Below are positions 34,979 to 43,333 of a stretch of 64,000 nt of DNA, in pieces (positions within the stretch are counted from its first letter, which is position 1; every line of letters starts with the position of its first letter). The notes under the pieces were generated by a model, which had not been told where the DNA came from, did no database searches, and was given only the letters and a program-made list of their open reading frames with translations. Source of the stretch: Nostocoides sp. F2B08 (GTDB taxonomy: Bacteria > Actinomycetota > Actinomycetes > Actinomycetales > Dermatophilaceae); the NCBI RefSeq assembly GCF_009184895.1, contig NZ_WESE01000001.1, forward strand, positions 620,001-684,000, written 5' to 3'. The position numbers and the translations under genes are program-made.

Positions 34979-36404
34979 CGCGGACCAGCGAGGCGAACAG
35001 CTCGACGTACTGCTCGAGGTGCCGGCCACCGAGGAAGTCGGCGAGCACTCTCTCCCGGGCGGCGCGGCCCAGCCGGGCGGCCAGATCGGGATCGCTGAGG
35101 ACCCGGTCGAGTGCCTCGGCGAGCTCGCCGGGATCGTGTGGGTCGTCGATGAGCAGCCCGTCGCGTCCGTGGACGATCTGGCTCCGGATCCCGCCCACCT
35201 TGCTGGCGATGACCGGACGGCCCTTCCACATCGCCTCGGTGACGGTCAGGCCGAAACCCTCGACGAGGCTCTTCTGGACGACGACGTAGGCGTGCCGCTG
35301 CAGGGCGTTGACGATGAGCGCGTTGGCGTCGACGTCCTCCATCGGCACCGAGACCAGGTGCACCCGGCGCCGCAGCTCGGGATGCAGGGCCTGCCAGCGA
35401 ATCCGGCACTCCTCGAGCACCTCGGCGCCCTCGGGGTCGTCGCTGACCCCGGCCGTCGCCGGGCCGGCGAGGACGAGATGGGTGTCGCCGTGCCGACCGG
35501 TCTGCGCGAGCCGGACGAAGCCGTCCATGACGCCGACCATGTCCTTGAGCCGGTCCCAGCGGCTCACCTGCACGATGAGGCGGGCGTCGAGCGGCGGAGG
35601 TTCGGAGTCGTCCTCGAGCAGGCCGGTGTGTCGCCACAGCGTGCCGGTGGACCCGTCCCGGCGGGTGAACTGAACGTCGCCGTCCGGGTCGGCCCCCGAG
35701 ACGAGGGAGGCCTGGGCGAGGACCGCCTCCACGGTCTCGGGGTCGAGATCGGCGTTCTTGGCGGTGAAGGGGTCGATCGAGGGCGGGATGACGACGAGCC
35801 GACCAGGGGGCACCCAGTCTGGGGCGTACTCCGCCAGCGAGAACACGAACGACTCGCAGTCCTCCAGGTAGGGCTGCAGGAAGCCCCATGCCAGGTCGGT
35901 GCACTCGTTCGGTACCTCACGTCCCACGTGGCACCGCCAGACCACATGGACGTCCAGGTCCTGCAGCCCGGGCACGAGCCCCGCCGTCTGGGGGTCGTGG
36001 AGCATGACGATGTCACCGGGGCTGACGACCGTGCGCAGCGTCGTCAGGTTGTCGGCCAGCACCCTCTCGAAGACCTCGTGCTCCGCCGCACCGAGCGGAC
36101 CGCCGTCGCCGGGCTCGCCGTGCAGAAGGTTGTGGATGCGCTTGGTGACGGTGAAGAACTCCGGCTCACCGTCGAGGACCAGCCAGCGATTCTCGATGCC
36201 GGCGCCGCGTCCGTAGGCGAGGAGCGTCTGCAGCATCTCCGCGACGCCGCCTCCCTGCGCGGTCGCGTTGACGTGCCAGATCACCCGATCACCGAACTCC
36301 GCCCGCGCCCGATCCGCCTCCTCCAACAGACTCCGGCCCTGGTCCGGCGGCAGGATGTCGACCAGTCGCTGTAGGGGTAGCGGCTCAACGGGGACGTTGC
36401 GCAT
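34956..36404 (-). CDS. GT4-family glycosyltransferase, trehalose synthase TreT-like
   Basis: 482 residues. Seen: IWHVNATAQGGGVAEMLQTLLAYGRGAGI, near-identical in style to TreT (trehalose glycosyltransferring synthase) which opens with N-AxGGGVAEML; VVWRCHVG; VIPPSIDPF; donor-site region VSRWDRLKDM and EGFGLTVTEAMWKGRPVIASKVGGI with the GT4 E-x7-E pair. Known: TreT joins NDP-glucose and glucose to trehalose. Substrates here are inferred; some homologues act on other sugars. The 3' end lies in a recent tandem duplication. Stands alone between nei and ku. Confidence 0.83.
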   Translation of the reverse strand: MRNVPVEPLPLQRLVDILPPDQGRSLLEEADRARAEFGDRVIWHVNATAQGGGVAEMLQTLLAYGRGAGIENRWLVLDGEPEFFTVTKRIHNLLHGEPGDGGPLGAAEHEVFERVLADNLTTLRTVVSPGDIVMLHDPQTAGLVPGLQDLDVHVVWRCHVGREVPNECTDLAWGFLQPYLEDCESFVFSLAEYAPDWVPPGRLVVIPPSIDPFTAKNADLDPETVEAVLAQASLVSGADPDGDVQFTRRDGSTGTLWRHTGLLEDDSEPPPLDARLIVQVSRWDRLKDMVGVMDGFVRLAQTGRHGDTHLVLAGPATAGVSDDPEGAEVLEECRIRWQALHPELRRRVHLVSVPMEDVDANALIVNALQRHAYVVVQKSLVEGFGLTVTEAMWKGRPVIASKVGGIRSQIVHGRDGLLIDDPHDPGELAEALDRVLSDPDLAARLGRAARERVLADFLGGRHLEQYVELFASLVRGTEPQGD

Positions 36405-36475
36405 ACCACGAGTGTGCCCTACGGAGGGGACCGCGGGTCGGTCGGGTCGGGCGCGGCGCCCGCTCCTTCGTGGCT

Positions 36476-37498
36476 TCAGCTGGCCTTCCGGTCGGACGAC
36501 TTCTTCGTCGCAGTCTTCTTCGTCGCAGTCTTCTTCGCCGCAGTCTTCTTCGCCGCAGTCTTCTTCGGCGCGGCTTCCTTCGTGCTCGTGTTCTTCGCGC
36601 TCGCCTTCGTGGCGACGGACGCGTCGGCGGCGGACTTCTTGGCCGGGCCCTTCTTCGTCGTCGATGACGACGTCCCCCCATCGGCCTCGGCCTCGTCGTC
36701 GTCGTCGACCGACACCTCGCCCCGCGCGGCCTTCGCGCGCTCGACGGAGCGGGCCAACGCAGCGAGCAGGTCGACCACCTCGCCGGTCTCCTCCACCGGC
36801 TCGGCCGAGACCGCGACCTCGCCGCCCTCGACCTTGGCCTTGACGAGCGCCTCGACGGCCTTGGCGTAGTCGTCCTCGTAGTCGTCGGGCTCGTAGTCGC
36901 CCGCGAGCTGGTCGATGAGCAGCCGCGCCATCTGCATCTCCTGGTCGCTGGCCTCGGCAGCGGAGTCGACGAAGGCGAAGTCGGGCGAGCGGATCTCGTC
37001 CGGCCAGAGCATGGTCTGCATGACGATGACCCCGTCCCGGACCCGCAGCACCGCCATCGTCATCCGCGTGCGGATCGAGACGGTGACGATGGCCATCCGG
37101 TTCTCGGACTCGAGCGCCTCACGGAGCAGGACGTACGGCTTGGTCGCCGACTTGTCGGGCTCCAGGTAGTACGACTTGTCCAGGAGCATGGGGTCGATCT
37201 GGTCGGCCGGGACGAACTTCTCGACGCTGATCTCCTTGGACGTCCGGCTCGGCAGGTCCTGGAAGTCCTCGTCGGTGAGGACGACCATGTCGCCGTCCTC
37301 GGTCTCGTACCCCTTGGCGATGTCGTCGTAGGCGACCTCCTCACCGTCGATCGAACAGACCCGGCGGTACCGGATCCGCCCGCCGTCCTCACGGTGCACC
37401 TGGCGGAACTGCACATCGTGGTTCTCCGTCGCCGAGTAGAGCCGCACAGGTACGTTGACCAGGCCGAAGCTCACGGCTCCCTTCCAGATCGCGCGCAT
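36476..37498 (-). CDS. ku: Non-homologous end-joining protein Ku
   Basis: 340 residues from the ATG at 37498. Seen: MRAIWKGAVSFGLVNVPVRLY (universal bacterial Ku start), the DNA-ring core to about residue 250, then a C-terminal extension of about 85 residues that ends in repeated KKTAAKKTA units. Known: homodimer ring that binds DNA ends and recruits LigD; lysine-rich tails of actinobacterial Ku aid DNA binding and threading. The gene diverges from the ligase gene across 43 bases, so their promoters share one small region. Confidence 0.96.
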   Translation of the reverse strand: MRAIWKGAVSFGLVNVPVRLYSATENHDVQFRQVHREDGGRIRYRRVCSIDGEEVAYDDIAKGYETEDGDMVVLTDEDFQDLPSRTSKEISVEKFVPADQIDPMLLDKSYYLEPDKSATKPYVLLREALESENRMAIVTVSIRTRMTMAVLRVRDGVIVMQTMLWPDEIRSPDFAFVDSAAEASDQEMQMARLLIDQLAGDYEPDDYEDDYAKAVEALVKAKVEGGEVAVSAEPVEETGEVVDLLAALARSVERAKAARGEVSVDDDDEAEADGGTSSSTTKKGPAKKSAADASVATKASAKNTSTKEAAPKKTAAKKTAAKKTATKKTATKKSSDRKAS

Positions 37499-37541
37499 GA
37501 CGACAAGCATGCCCCGAGCCGGGGCTGAGAGGATAGCCCGC

Positions 37542-38498
37542 GTGTCCATCTCACCGATGCTGGCCACCCGGGCCGACCGCGTGCCGACCGGCCCGGGGTG
37601 GGTGCACGAGATCAAGTGGGACGGTATGCGCGTGCTGGCCGACATCCACGGCGGCCACCTCACGCTGACCTCGCGGCTGGGCAACGACGTGACCCCCGCA
37701 TACCCGGAGCTGGCGCCCATCGCGGACCTGTACGACGACGCCCTCCTCGACGCGGAGATCGTCGCGTTCGACGGCGGACGGCCGAGCTTCGCCGCGCTCG
37801 CGGAGCGGATGCACGTCCGCAGCCCCCGCAAGGCGCTCGCCCTGAGCGCGACCCGCCCGGTCACACTCATGGTCTTCGACCTGCTCCGGCTGTTCGGGTC
37901 GGATCTGACGGCTCAGCCGTGGCGAGGGCGGCGTGAGCTGCTCGAGCGGCTCGAGATCGACGGCCGGCACTGGCAGGTGCCCCCGACCTATGACGACGGC
38001 GTCGAGCTGCACGCCGCCACCGCCGAGCAGGGCCTCGAGGGCGTCGTCAGCAAGCGTCGGGACAGTCCGTATGCCCCAGGTCGCCGATCGGCGGACTGGC
38101 TCAAGGTCCCGCACCGCAACCTCGTCAGCGCCGTCGTCGGAGGCTGGCGGCCGGAGACGGGCAGCTCCGGCGACGGGGACACCGCCCGGCTCGGCGCCGT
38201 CCTCGTCGGGGTCCCGGGGGCCGACGGGCTGCGCTTCATCGGGCGGGTCGGGTCCGGCCTGGCCGGGAAGGCGGGCATCGCGATGCGGACCGCCCTCGAG
38301 GGACTCGCGACCGATGCGAACCCCTTCCTCGAGGTCCCCCGCGAGGACGCGGTCGGCGCCAGATGGGTGCGGCCCGAGCTCGTCGTCGATGTCCGGGCGC
38401 TCGGTGAGTCGTCCGGGGGACGGCTCCGGCAGCCCAGCTACATCGGCATCCGGCCGGATCTGACGGCCGCCGATGTGATGGAGGTCGGCGATGCCTGA
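37542..38498 (+). CDS. ATP-dependent DNA ligase (LigD ligase-domain type)
   Basis: 318 residues from a GTG at 37542. Seen: nucleotidyltransferase motif I EIKWDGMR with adenylated Lys25, motif III YDDALLDAEIVAFD, motif IV EGVVSKR, motif V WLKVPHRN, then an OB-fold to the end. Known: in most actinobacteria this domain is part of multidomain LigD or is a separate gene. Here it is separate and overlaps the polymerase gene by eight bases. With Ku next door it forms the end-joining module. Confidence 0.93.
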   Translation: MSISPMLATRADRVPTGPGWVHEIKWDGMRVLADIHGGHLTLTSRLGNDVTPAYPELAPIADLYDDALLDAEIVAFDGGRPSFAALAERMHVRSPRKALALSATRPVTLMVFDLLRLFGSDLTAQPWRGRRELLERLEIDGRHWQVPPTYDDGVELHAATAEQGLEGVVSKRRDSPYAPGRRSADWLKVPHRNLVSAVVGGWRPETGSSGDGDTARLGAVLVGVPGADGLRFIGRVGSGLAGKAGIAMRTALEGLATDANPFLEVPREDAVGARWVRPELVVDVRALGESSGGRLRQPSYIGIRPDLTAADVMEVGDA

Positions 38499-39363
38499 AG
38501 CACAGACCCAGCAGGTCACCGTCGACGGACGCCGGCTGAAGCTGTCCAGTCTCGACAAGGTCATGTACCCGGCGACCGAGACGACCAAGGGCGAGATCCT
38601 CGACTACTACGCCCGGATCTCCCCCTACCTGTTGCCGCTGCTGGCGGAGCGAGCCGTCACGAGGGTGCGCTACCCGCACGGAACGGCCGACCTCTCCTTC
38701 TTCGAGAAGAATCTGCCCTCGGGTGCGCCGAGCTGGATCGCGCATACCGATTTCGACGAGATGACCTATCCGTTCGTCCCCGACCTGGCGACGCTGACCT
38801 ATCTCGTCAATCTCAATTCCCTCGAGTTCCACATCCCGCAATGGCGCGTCGGAGCCGACGGGAATCCGGTCAACCCCGACCGACTCGTCCTCGATCTCGA
38901 CCCCGGAAAGCCCGCCGGCCTGCGGGAGTGTGCGCAGGTCGCACTCGTGTTGCGCGAACGGCTCGGCTCCTTGGGACTCGACCTCGTGCCGGTCACCTCG
39001 GGTAGCAAGGGAATGCAGCTGTACGCCTCACTCGGCGGCGATCTCTCCTCGGACCAGGTCCGGGACCTGTCCCAGCAGCTCGCCCAGGAGATGACGAAGA
39101 AGCATCCCGACCTCGTCCTGTGGAAGATGACGAAGTCGCTGCGTCCGGGAAAGGTCTTTCTCGACTGGAGCCAGAACGTCGCCGCGAAGACGACCATCGC
39201 CCCATACTCACTCCGGGGCCGGGACCTGCCGACCGTCGCCGCGCCGCGCACGTGGGACGAGATCGATGCAGGCGCCGGCGGCGGAGAGCTCGAGCAGATC
39301 ATGTTCGACGACATGCTCGACCGGGTCGCCGAGGTCGGCGACCTCGCCGAGTCGCTGCACTAG
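38491..39363 (+). CDS. LigD-type polymerase/primase (NHEJ polymerase domain)
   Basis: 290 residues. Seen: RLKLSSLDKVMYPATETTKGEILDYYARI start, RYPHG, FFEKNLP, RLVLDLDPG with metal-binding Asp135 and Asp137, VTSGSKGMQLYA and SLRPGKVFLDWSQN with a further Asp. This is the archaeo-eukaryotic primase superfamily polymerase of LigD that fills gaps with ribonucleotides. No phosphoesterase (PE) domain is present on this or the ligase gene. The stop TAG shares the palindrome CTAG with the stop of the convergent gene. Confidence 0.94.
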   Translation: MPEAQTQQVTVDGRRLKLSSLDKVMYPATETTKGEILDYYARISPYLLPLLAERAVTRVRYPHGTADLSFFEKNLPSGAPSWIAHTDFDEMTYPFVPDLATLTYLVNLNSLEFHIPQWRVGADGNPVNPDRLVLDLDPGKPAGLRECAQVALVLRERLGSLGLDLVPVTSGSKGMQLYASLGGDLSSDQVRDLSQQLAQEMTKKHPDLVLWKMTKSLRPGKVFLDWSQNVAAKTTIAPYSLRGRDLPTVAAPRTWDEIDAGAGGGELEQIMFDDMLDRVAEVGDLAESLH

Positions 39364-40001
39364 CGGCGGGCCAGGCGGGGACACCCCGCACACGCGACGC
39401 AGCCGGGCAATGCGTAGATCAGGCAGCAGGAGGACCGGCGCGTCTCGCCGACGGTGAAGCGACCTCCTGCCATACGCACCGCTCTGGCGGCCTCAGCCCA
39501 CATGTCCGCGACCATTCCGCGACGCTGCTGGCTGCTCATCGGACGGGTCGAGACATAGGCGCCCGCCAATGGTTCGGCGACAGCCCGGTACTCACGCTCA
39601 GCGAGGGCGAGCGACTCCTCGGGCCCCAGGCCCGCGAGGCTCTCGAGGTCACCCAGCTCGACGACGCGCGGGACGCCGTTGCGGGAGATCTCGAACGTGA
39701 GGTCGTCGAGCCGGCTCACGCGCATACCGAGTCCTGCGGCCCCCGCCGCCGAGTGCGCCGCAACCTGGAGCAGGTACTGCAGGACGAACACCCCACTCAC
39801 CTGAGGCGCGGCATCCGGCCCGTACCAGACCCGGTGGTCGGCGAGCACGTGCTGCTGCCAGGCCCGGGGGTCGTCGTCGAGACAGGTCGGCAGCGGGTGG
39901 CCCTCCGAGCGGAAGCGCAACCAGGCGTGCCGGGCCGACATGACCGTGGCGGCCTCCCCCGCCTCGGGGGAGGCCGCCACGAGGCGGTGGGTGTCACCCA
40001 T
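39360..40001 (-). CDS. FhuF-like (2Fe-2S)-binding protein
   Basis: 213 residues. Seen: weak N-terminal FhuF/IucA-like region (WYGPDAAPQVSGVFVLQYLLQVAAHS) and a C-terminal cysteine motif RRSSCCLIYALPGCVACAGCP, matching the CC-x10-C-x2-C type [2Fe-2S] site of FhuF ferric-siderophore reductases. Known: FhuF reduces ferric hydroxamates in the cytoplasm after uptake. No siderophore transporter is nearby. Convergent with the LigD-type polymerase; both stop codons are read from one CTAG. Confidence 0.85.
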   Translation of the reverse strand: MGDTHRLVAASPEAGEAATVMSARHAWLRFRSEGHPLPTCLDDDPRAWQQHVLADHRVWYGPDAAPQVSGVFVLQYLLQVAAHSAAGAAGLGMRVSRLDDLTFEISRNGVPRVVELGDLESLAGLGPEESLALAEREYRAVAEPLAGAYVSTRPMSSQQRRGMVADMWAEAARAVRMAGGRFTVGETRRSSCCLIYALPGCVACAGCPRLARR

Positions 40002-40036
40002 CGTCGCCCGCAGGCACGACTGGAGTCACGGCCCGA

Positions 40037-40366
40037 TCAGGCGTGCGCCTTCGCGTACGCCTCCTTGACCTTGGCGCTGATCCGGCCGCGGTCGGCCACC
40101 TGGAAGCCGTTGTCGCGCGCCCACGCGCGGATGGCGTCGAGGTCCTCCTTGCCCGAGGCCGAGGTTGCGGCCGAGGACGTGCGCTTGCGGCCGCCGACGC
40201 GCGTCGCATGCGCGGTCCAGACCGCGAAGTCGTCACGGAGCCGCGCGGCGTTGGACTCGTTGAGGTCGATCTCGTAGCTCACGCCGTCGACGGCGAACGA
40301 GACGGTCTCGGCGCCCTCGGACCCGTCGAGGTCGTCGACGAGCATGGTGATAGTGCGTCGTGCCAT
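40037..40366 (-). CDS. lsr2: Lsr2-type nucleoid-associated protein (H-NS-like)
   Basis: 109 residues from the ATG at 40366. Seen: N-terminal dimerisation domain (MARRTITMLVDDLDGSEGAETVSFAVDGVSYEIDL), a linker, and the C-terminal DNA-binding domain with the AT-hook-like RG core: IRAWARDNGFQVADRGRISAKVKEAY. Known: silences AT-rich and acquired DNA in actinobacteria. Position next to lysS is the usual one. The 190 bases upstream are unusually AT-rich, which fits self-binding (inference). Confidence 0.96.
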   Translation of the reverse strand: MARRTITMLVDDLDGSEGAETVSFAVDGVSYEIDLNESNAARLRDDFAVWTAHATRVGGRKRTSSAATSASGKEDLDAIRAWARDNGFQVADRGRISAKVKEAYAKAHA

Positions 40367-40556
40367 GGGGGTATTTCTCCTGGTTAATACGGGGGCAGGT
40401 ATTGAACACGCGCAAATGCCGGGGGCGGCACTATTGCAGAGCACACTCTATGTCCCTGGAATTCGTTTCCACAACTGTTTCCACAGTGTTCGGAAGGAAC
40501 GTCAGGAAAGCATCAGCCAGAGAGCGCGATCCTGCGTCGAATGACGGCGCCTGTTC
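40367..40556. promoter_or_regulatory. AT-rich leader and promoter region of lsr2
   Basis: Roughly half A+T by eye, against about 30% around it. Holds TTAATAC, TATTGAAC, CACTATTGC, GGAATTCG and two direct GTTTCCACA copies at 40465-40473 and 40477-40485 (12-base spacing). Likely contains the lsr2 promoter and an Lsr2 self-binding site. No gene seen. Confidence 0.6.
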
Positions 40557-40739
40557 TCACGAAAGGTGATCGCCGCCGTCGCGCTCCTTCTCGGACTTCT
40601 CCCACTCCGCCTGAGCCTTGCGCTCATTCCGGTCGGCGTTGAAGATCAGCCGAACGATGACGTAGCAGACGCCGAGAAAACCGAGGAACGGCAGCAGGCC
40701 GGCGAACACCAGCCAGGCCTGGTTGACAAAATCGCCCAT
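40557..40739 (-). CDS. Small single-pass membrane protein, 60 residues
   Basis: Seen: MGDFVNQAWLVFAGLLPFLG with one hydrophobic helix (about residues 8-33), then a charged cytoplasmic-type tail rich in Lys/Glu/Arg (NADRNERKAQAEWEKSEKERD). Starts 14 bases after the lysS stop and reads the same way, so may be in its transcript. Resembles small proteins annotated only as hypothetical in Micrococcales between lysS and lsr2. Function unknown. Confidence 0.65.
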   Translation of the reverse strand: MGDFVNQAWLVFAGLLPFLGFLGVCYVIVRLIFNADRNERKAQAEWEKSEKERDGGDHLS

Positions 40740-40753
40740 GATCGGTGCTTTCC

Positions 40754-42313
40754 TCAGGACTCGGGCTTCAGATGCGGATAGAGGATCGTCTCGCGCACAC
40801 TCGCCCCCGTGAAGAGGCCGATGACCCGGTCCACGCCCATCCCGAGCCCGCCCATGGGTGGGGCGCCGTACTCCAGCGCCCGGAGGAAGTCCTCGTCGAG
40901 CTGCATCGCCTCGTGGTCGCCGTTCGCGGCCCGCAGGGACTGCTCTGTGAGGACCTCGCGCTGGACGACGGGGTCGATCAGCTCGGAGAACCCTGTGCCG
41001 CGCTCGACACCGCCGATGATGAGGTCCCAGGCCTCGATCAGACCCGGCTCGTCGCGGTGCGGGCGGGCCAGGGGCTGGGCGATCGCGGGGTAGTCGTAGA
41101 GGAAGGTCGGTTGCTGCAGTCCGGGCTCGACGACGTCGCCGAGGATCTCGAGCAGGATCCGATCCTTGTCCATCGTCGGCTCGAGCTCGACGCCGAGTCG
41201 CTCGGCGTGACCGCGCAGGGTTTCGGCGGAGGTCTCGAGGGTGACCGTCTCCCCCACGGCCTCGCTGACCGCGTCGTAGACCTTGAGCCAGCGCCAGTCA
41301 CCGTCGAGGTCGATCACGACGGGGTTGCCGTCGTGGTCGTGGGTCTCGATCCGGCGGCTGCCGAGCGCGTCGGCGATACCCACGATGACGTCCTGGATGA
41401 GCCGGGCGATGGTCGTCTGGTCTCCGTAGGCCTGGTAGGCCTCGAGCATCGTGAACTCGGGGCTGTGGGTGGCGTCGACGCCCTCGTTGCGGAAGATCCG
41501 GCCCATCTCGTAGACCCGGTCCACACCCCCGACGACGGCCTTCTTCAGGTTGAGCTCCAGGGCGATCCGCAGCACCATCTCCTGGTCGAAGGCGTTCATA
41601 TGCGTGCGGAACGGCCGCGCCGTCGCACCACCGTGGATGAGCTGGAGGATCGGTGTCTCGACCTCGACGTAGCCCTGGTCGTGGAGAACCCGACGGATCG
41701 TCGCGAGGGCGGTGGCCTTGAGCCGGACCATGTCACGCGCCTCCTGGCGCACGACGAGGTCGGCGTACCGCTGCCGGACCCGGGCCTCCTCCGAGAGGTG
41801 CTTGTGCAGCACCGGGAGCGGCCGCAGTGCCTTGCTCGCCATCGACCAGGAGGTCGCCATGATGCTCAGCTCGCCGCGCTTGCTGCTGATCACCCGGCCG
41901 GTGACGAAGACGTGGTCTCCGAGATCCACGAGCGACTTCCACTCGGCGAGTGCCTCCTCGCCGACCTCGGCCAGGCTCAGCATGACCTGCAGCCGGGTGC
42001 CGATGCCCTCCTGCAGCGTGCCGAAGGCGAGCTTGCCGGTGTTGCGGATGTACATCAGCCGCCCGGCGACCGTGACGACCTCGTCGGTCTCCTCGCCCGC
42101 CTGCAGATGGCCCCACCGCTCGCGGATCTCGGCGAGGGTGTGCGTGCGCGGGCTGACGACCGGATACGGCTGACGGTCCGCGGACAGGAGGCGTTCGCGC
42201 TTCTCGCGGCGGACCCGCATCTGCTCGGGTAGGTCGTCCTGGACTTCCGGGTGGCCCGCGGGCGGGGTTCCCGGGGAGGGGTCGCTGCCGGTGGGCGCGG
42301 CTGACTTCGTCAC
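40754..42313 (-). CDS. lysS: Lysyl-tRNA synthetase, class II
   Basis: 519 residues. Seen: a Pro-rich N-terminal extension (about 1-30), the OB-fold anticodon-binding domain (VVTVAGRLMYIRNTGKLAFGTL), then the class II core with motif 2 IFRNEGVDATHSPEFTMLEAY and motif 3 GMGVDRVIGLFTG. Known: charges tRNA-Lys; LysRS also makes Ap4A. Followed by the small membrane protein and lsr2, and preceded 110 bases away by nadC. The type III pantothenate kinase gene often found between nadC and lysS in actinobacteria is absent. Confidence 0.97.
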   Translation of the reverse strand: MTKSAAPTGSDPSPGTPPAGHPEVQDDLPEQMRVRREKRERLLSADRQPYPVVSPRTHTLAEIRERWGHLQAGEETDEVVTVAGRLMYIRNTGKLAFGTLQEGIGTRLQVMLSLAEVGEEALAEWKSLVDLGDHVFVTGRVISSKRGELSIMATSWSMASKALRPLPVLHKHLSEEARVRQRYADLVVRQEARDMVRLKATALATIRRVLHDQGYVEVETPILQLIHGGATARPFRTHMNAFDQEMVLRIALELNLKKAVVGGVDRVYEMGRIFRNEGVDATHSPEFTMLEAYQAYGDQTTIARLIQDVIVGIADALGSRRIETHDHDGNPVVIDLDGDWRWLKVYDAVSEAVGETVTLETSAETLRGHAERLGVELEPTMDKDRILLEILGDVVEPGLQQPTFLYDYPAIAQPLARPHRDEPGLIEAWDLIIGGVERGTGFSELIDPVVQREVLTEQSLRAANGDHEAMQLDEDFLRALEYGAPPMGGLGMGVDRVIGLFTGASVRETILYPHLKPES

Positions 42314-42424
42314 CGCAGAATCCTAGCCGCCGTGCTCCTGGACCAAGACCTCGCGGTGGCCGCAGGCCCCGGACCGCACGGGTCGGTCGGCCGGCGACCC
42401 TCGGTCAGGTCGATCGTCCCACCG

Positions 42425-43333
42425 TCACCCGGGCCGGTCCGTCGACTCGTCGGGCACGATATCGAGCGCGATGTCGAGGACCGGAGAGGAGTGGGTGAGG
42501 GCCCCGACGCTGAGATAGTCAACGCCGGTCATGGCGTATGCGCGGGCCACCTCGAGCGTCAGACCGCCGGTGGCCTCGAGCTCGACGTCCTCGTTCGTCG
42601 TCCGCACGGCCCGCACGGTCTCGGCCAGCTCCTCGGTGCTCATGTTGTCGAGGAGCAGGAAACGCGCCCCCGCGCGCACCGCCTCGAGGGCCTCCTCGGT
42701 CGTCGTGGCCTCGACCTCGACGGGGACGTCGGGGTAGGTGCGGCTGACCGCCTCGAACGCGGCCGTGATGCTCCCGGCGGCGAGCTTGTGGTTGTCCTTG
42801 ATCATCGCGACGTCGTAGAGGCCCATCCGCTTGTTCCGTCCGCCGCCGGCGCGCACCGCGTACTTCTCGAGCGCGCGCAGGCCGGGGGTGGTCTTGCGAG
42901 TGTCGAGCACGATGCAGCCCGTCCCACCCAGGGCATCCGCCCAGCGGCGGGTGTGGGTCGCGACGCCGCTGCAGCGGCAGAGGAGGTTGAGCAACGTCCG
43001 CTCGCCCATGAGGATGACGCGCGTCGTCCCGCTGAGAGTGGCCAGCACGTCACCGCGACCGACGCCCTGGCCGTCGTCGACACATACCTGCACCTCGACA
43101 GCGGCGTCCCCGAGGCGTTCGGCCACGGACGTGAGGACGAGGTCGACCACGGACATCCCGGCGACGACACCCGGCGCCCGGGCCACGAGCTGCGCGGTGG
43201 CGGTCTGGCCGGCCGGGATCGTGGCGAGCGTGGTGACGTCGAGCGCACCCCCGTGGCCCAGATCCTCGTCGAGGGCGATGGCGACGAGCTCTCGGGCGCG
43301 GTCGACGGGGAAGTCTGCGTCGTGGGTCGTCAT
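42425..43333 (-). CDS. nadC: Nicotinate-nucleotide pyrophosphorylase (carboxylating)
   Basis: 302 residues. Converts quinolinate and PRPP to nicotinate mononucleotide. Seen: DEDLGHGGALDVTT, GERTLLNLLCRCSGVATHT, VLDTRKTTPGLRALEKYAV, GGGRNKRMGLYDVAMIKDNH, VEVEATTTEEA and FLLLDNM, all typical substrate-binding segments. ATG overlaps the nadB stop (ATGA). Operon panC-nadB-nadC; quinolinate synthase nadA is not in the window and must lie elsewhere. Confidence 0.96.
   Translation of the reverse strand: MTTHDADFPVDRARELVAIALDEDLGHGGALDVTTLATIPAGQTATAQLVARAPGVVAGMSVVDLVLTSVAERLGDAAVEVQVCVDDGQGVGRGDVLATLSGTTRVILMGERTLLNLLCRCSGVATHTRRWADALGGTGCIVLDTRKTTPGLRALEKYAVRAGGGRNKRMGLYDVAMIKDNHKLAAGSITAAFEAVSRTYPDVPVEVEATTTEEALEAVRAGARFLLLDNMSTEELAETVRAVRTTNEDVELEATGGLTLEVARAYAMTGVDYLSVGALTHSSPVLDIALDIVPDESTDRPG

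Noticed and set aside
36570-36670. Lysine-repeat tail of Ku as a separate small basic protein
   Set aside because: It is in frame with, and continuous from, the Ku core, and such tails are known on actinobacterial Ku.
40465-40485. Possible DnaA boxes or replication origin (two GTTTCCACA)
   Set aside because: The sequence differs from the TTGTCCACA/TTATCCACA consensus, there are only two copies, and no dnaA, dnaN or parAB lies near.
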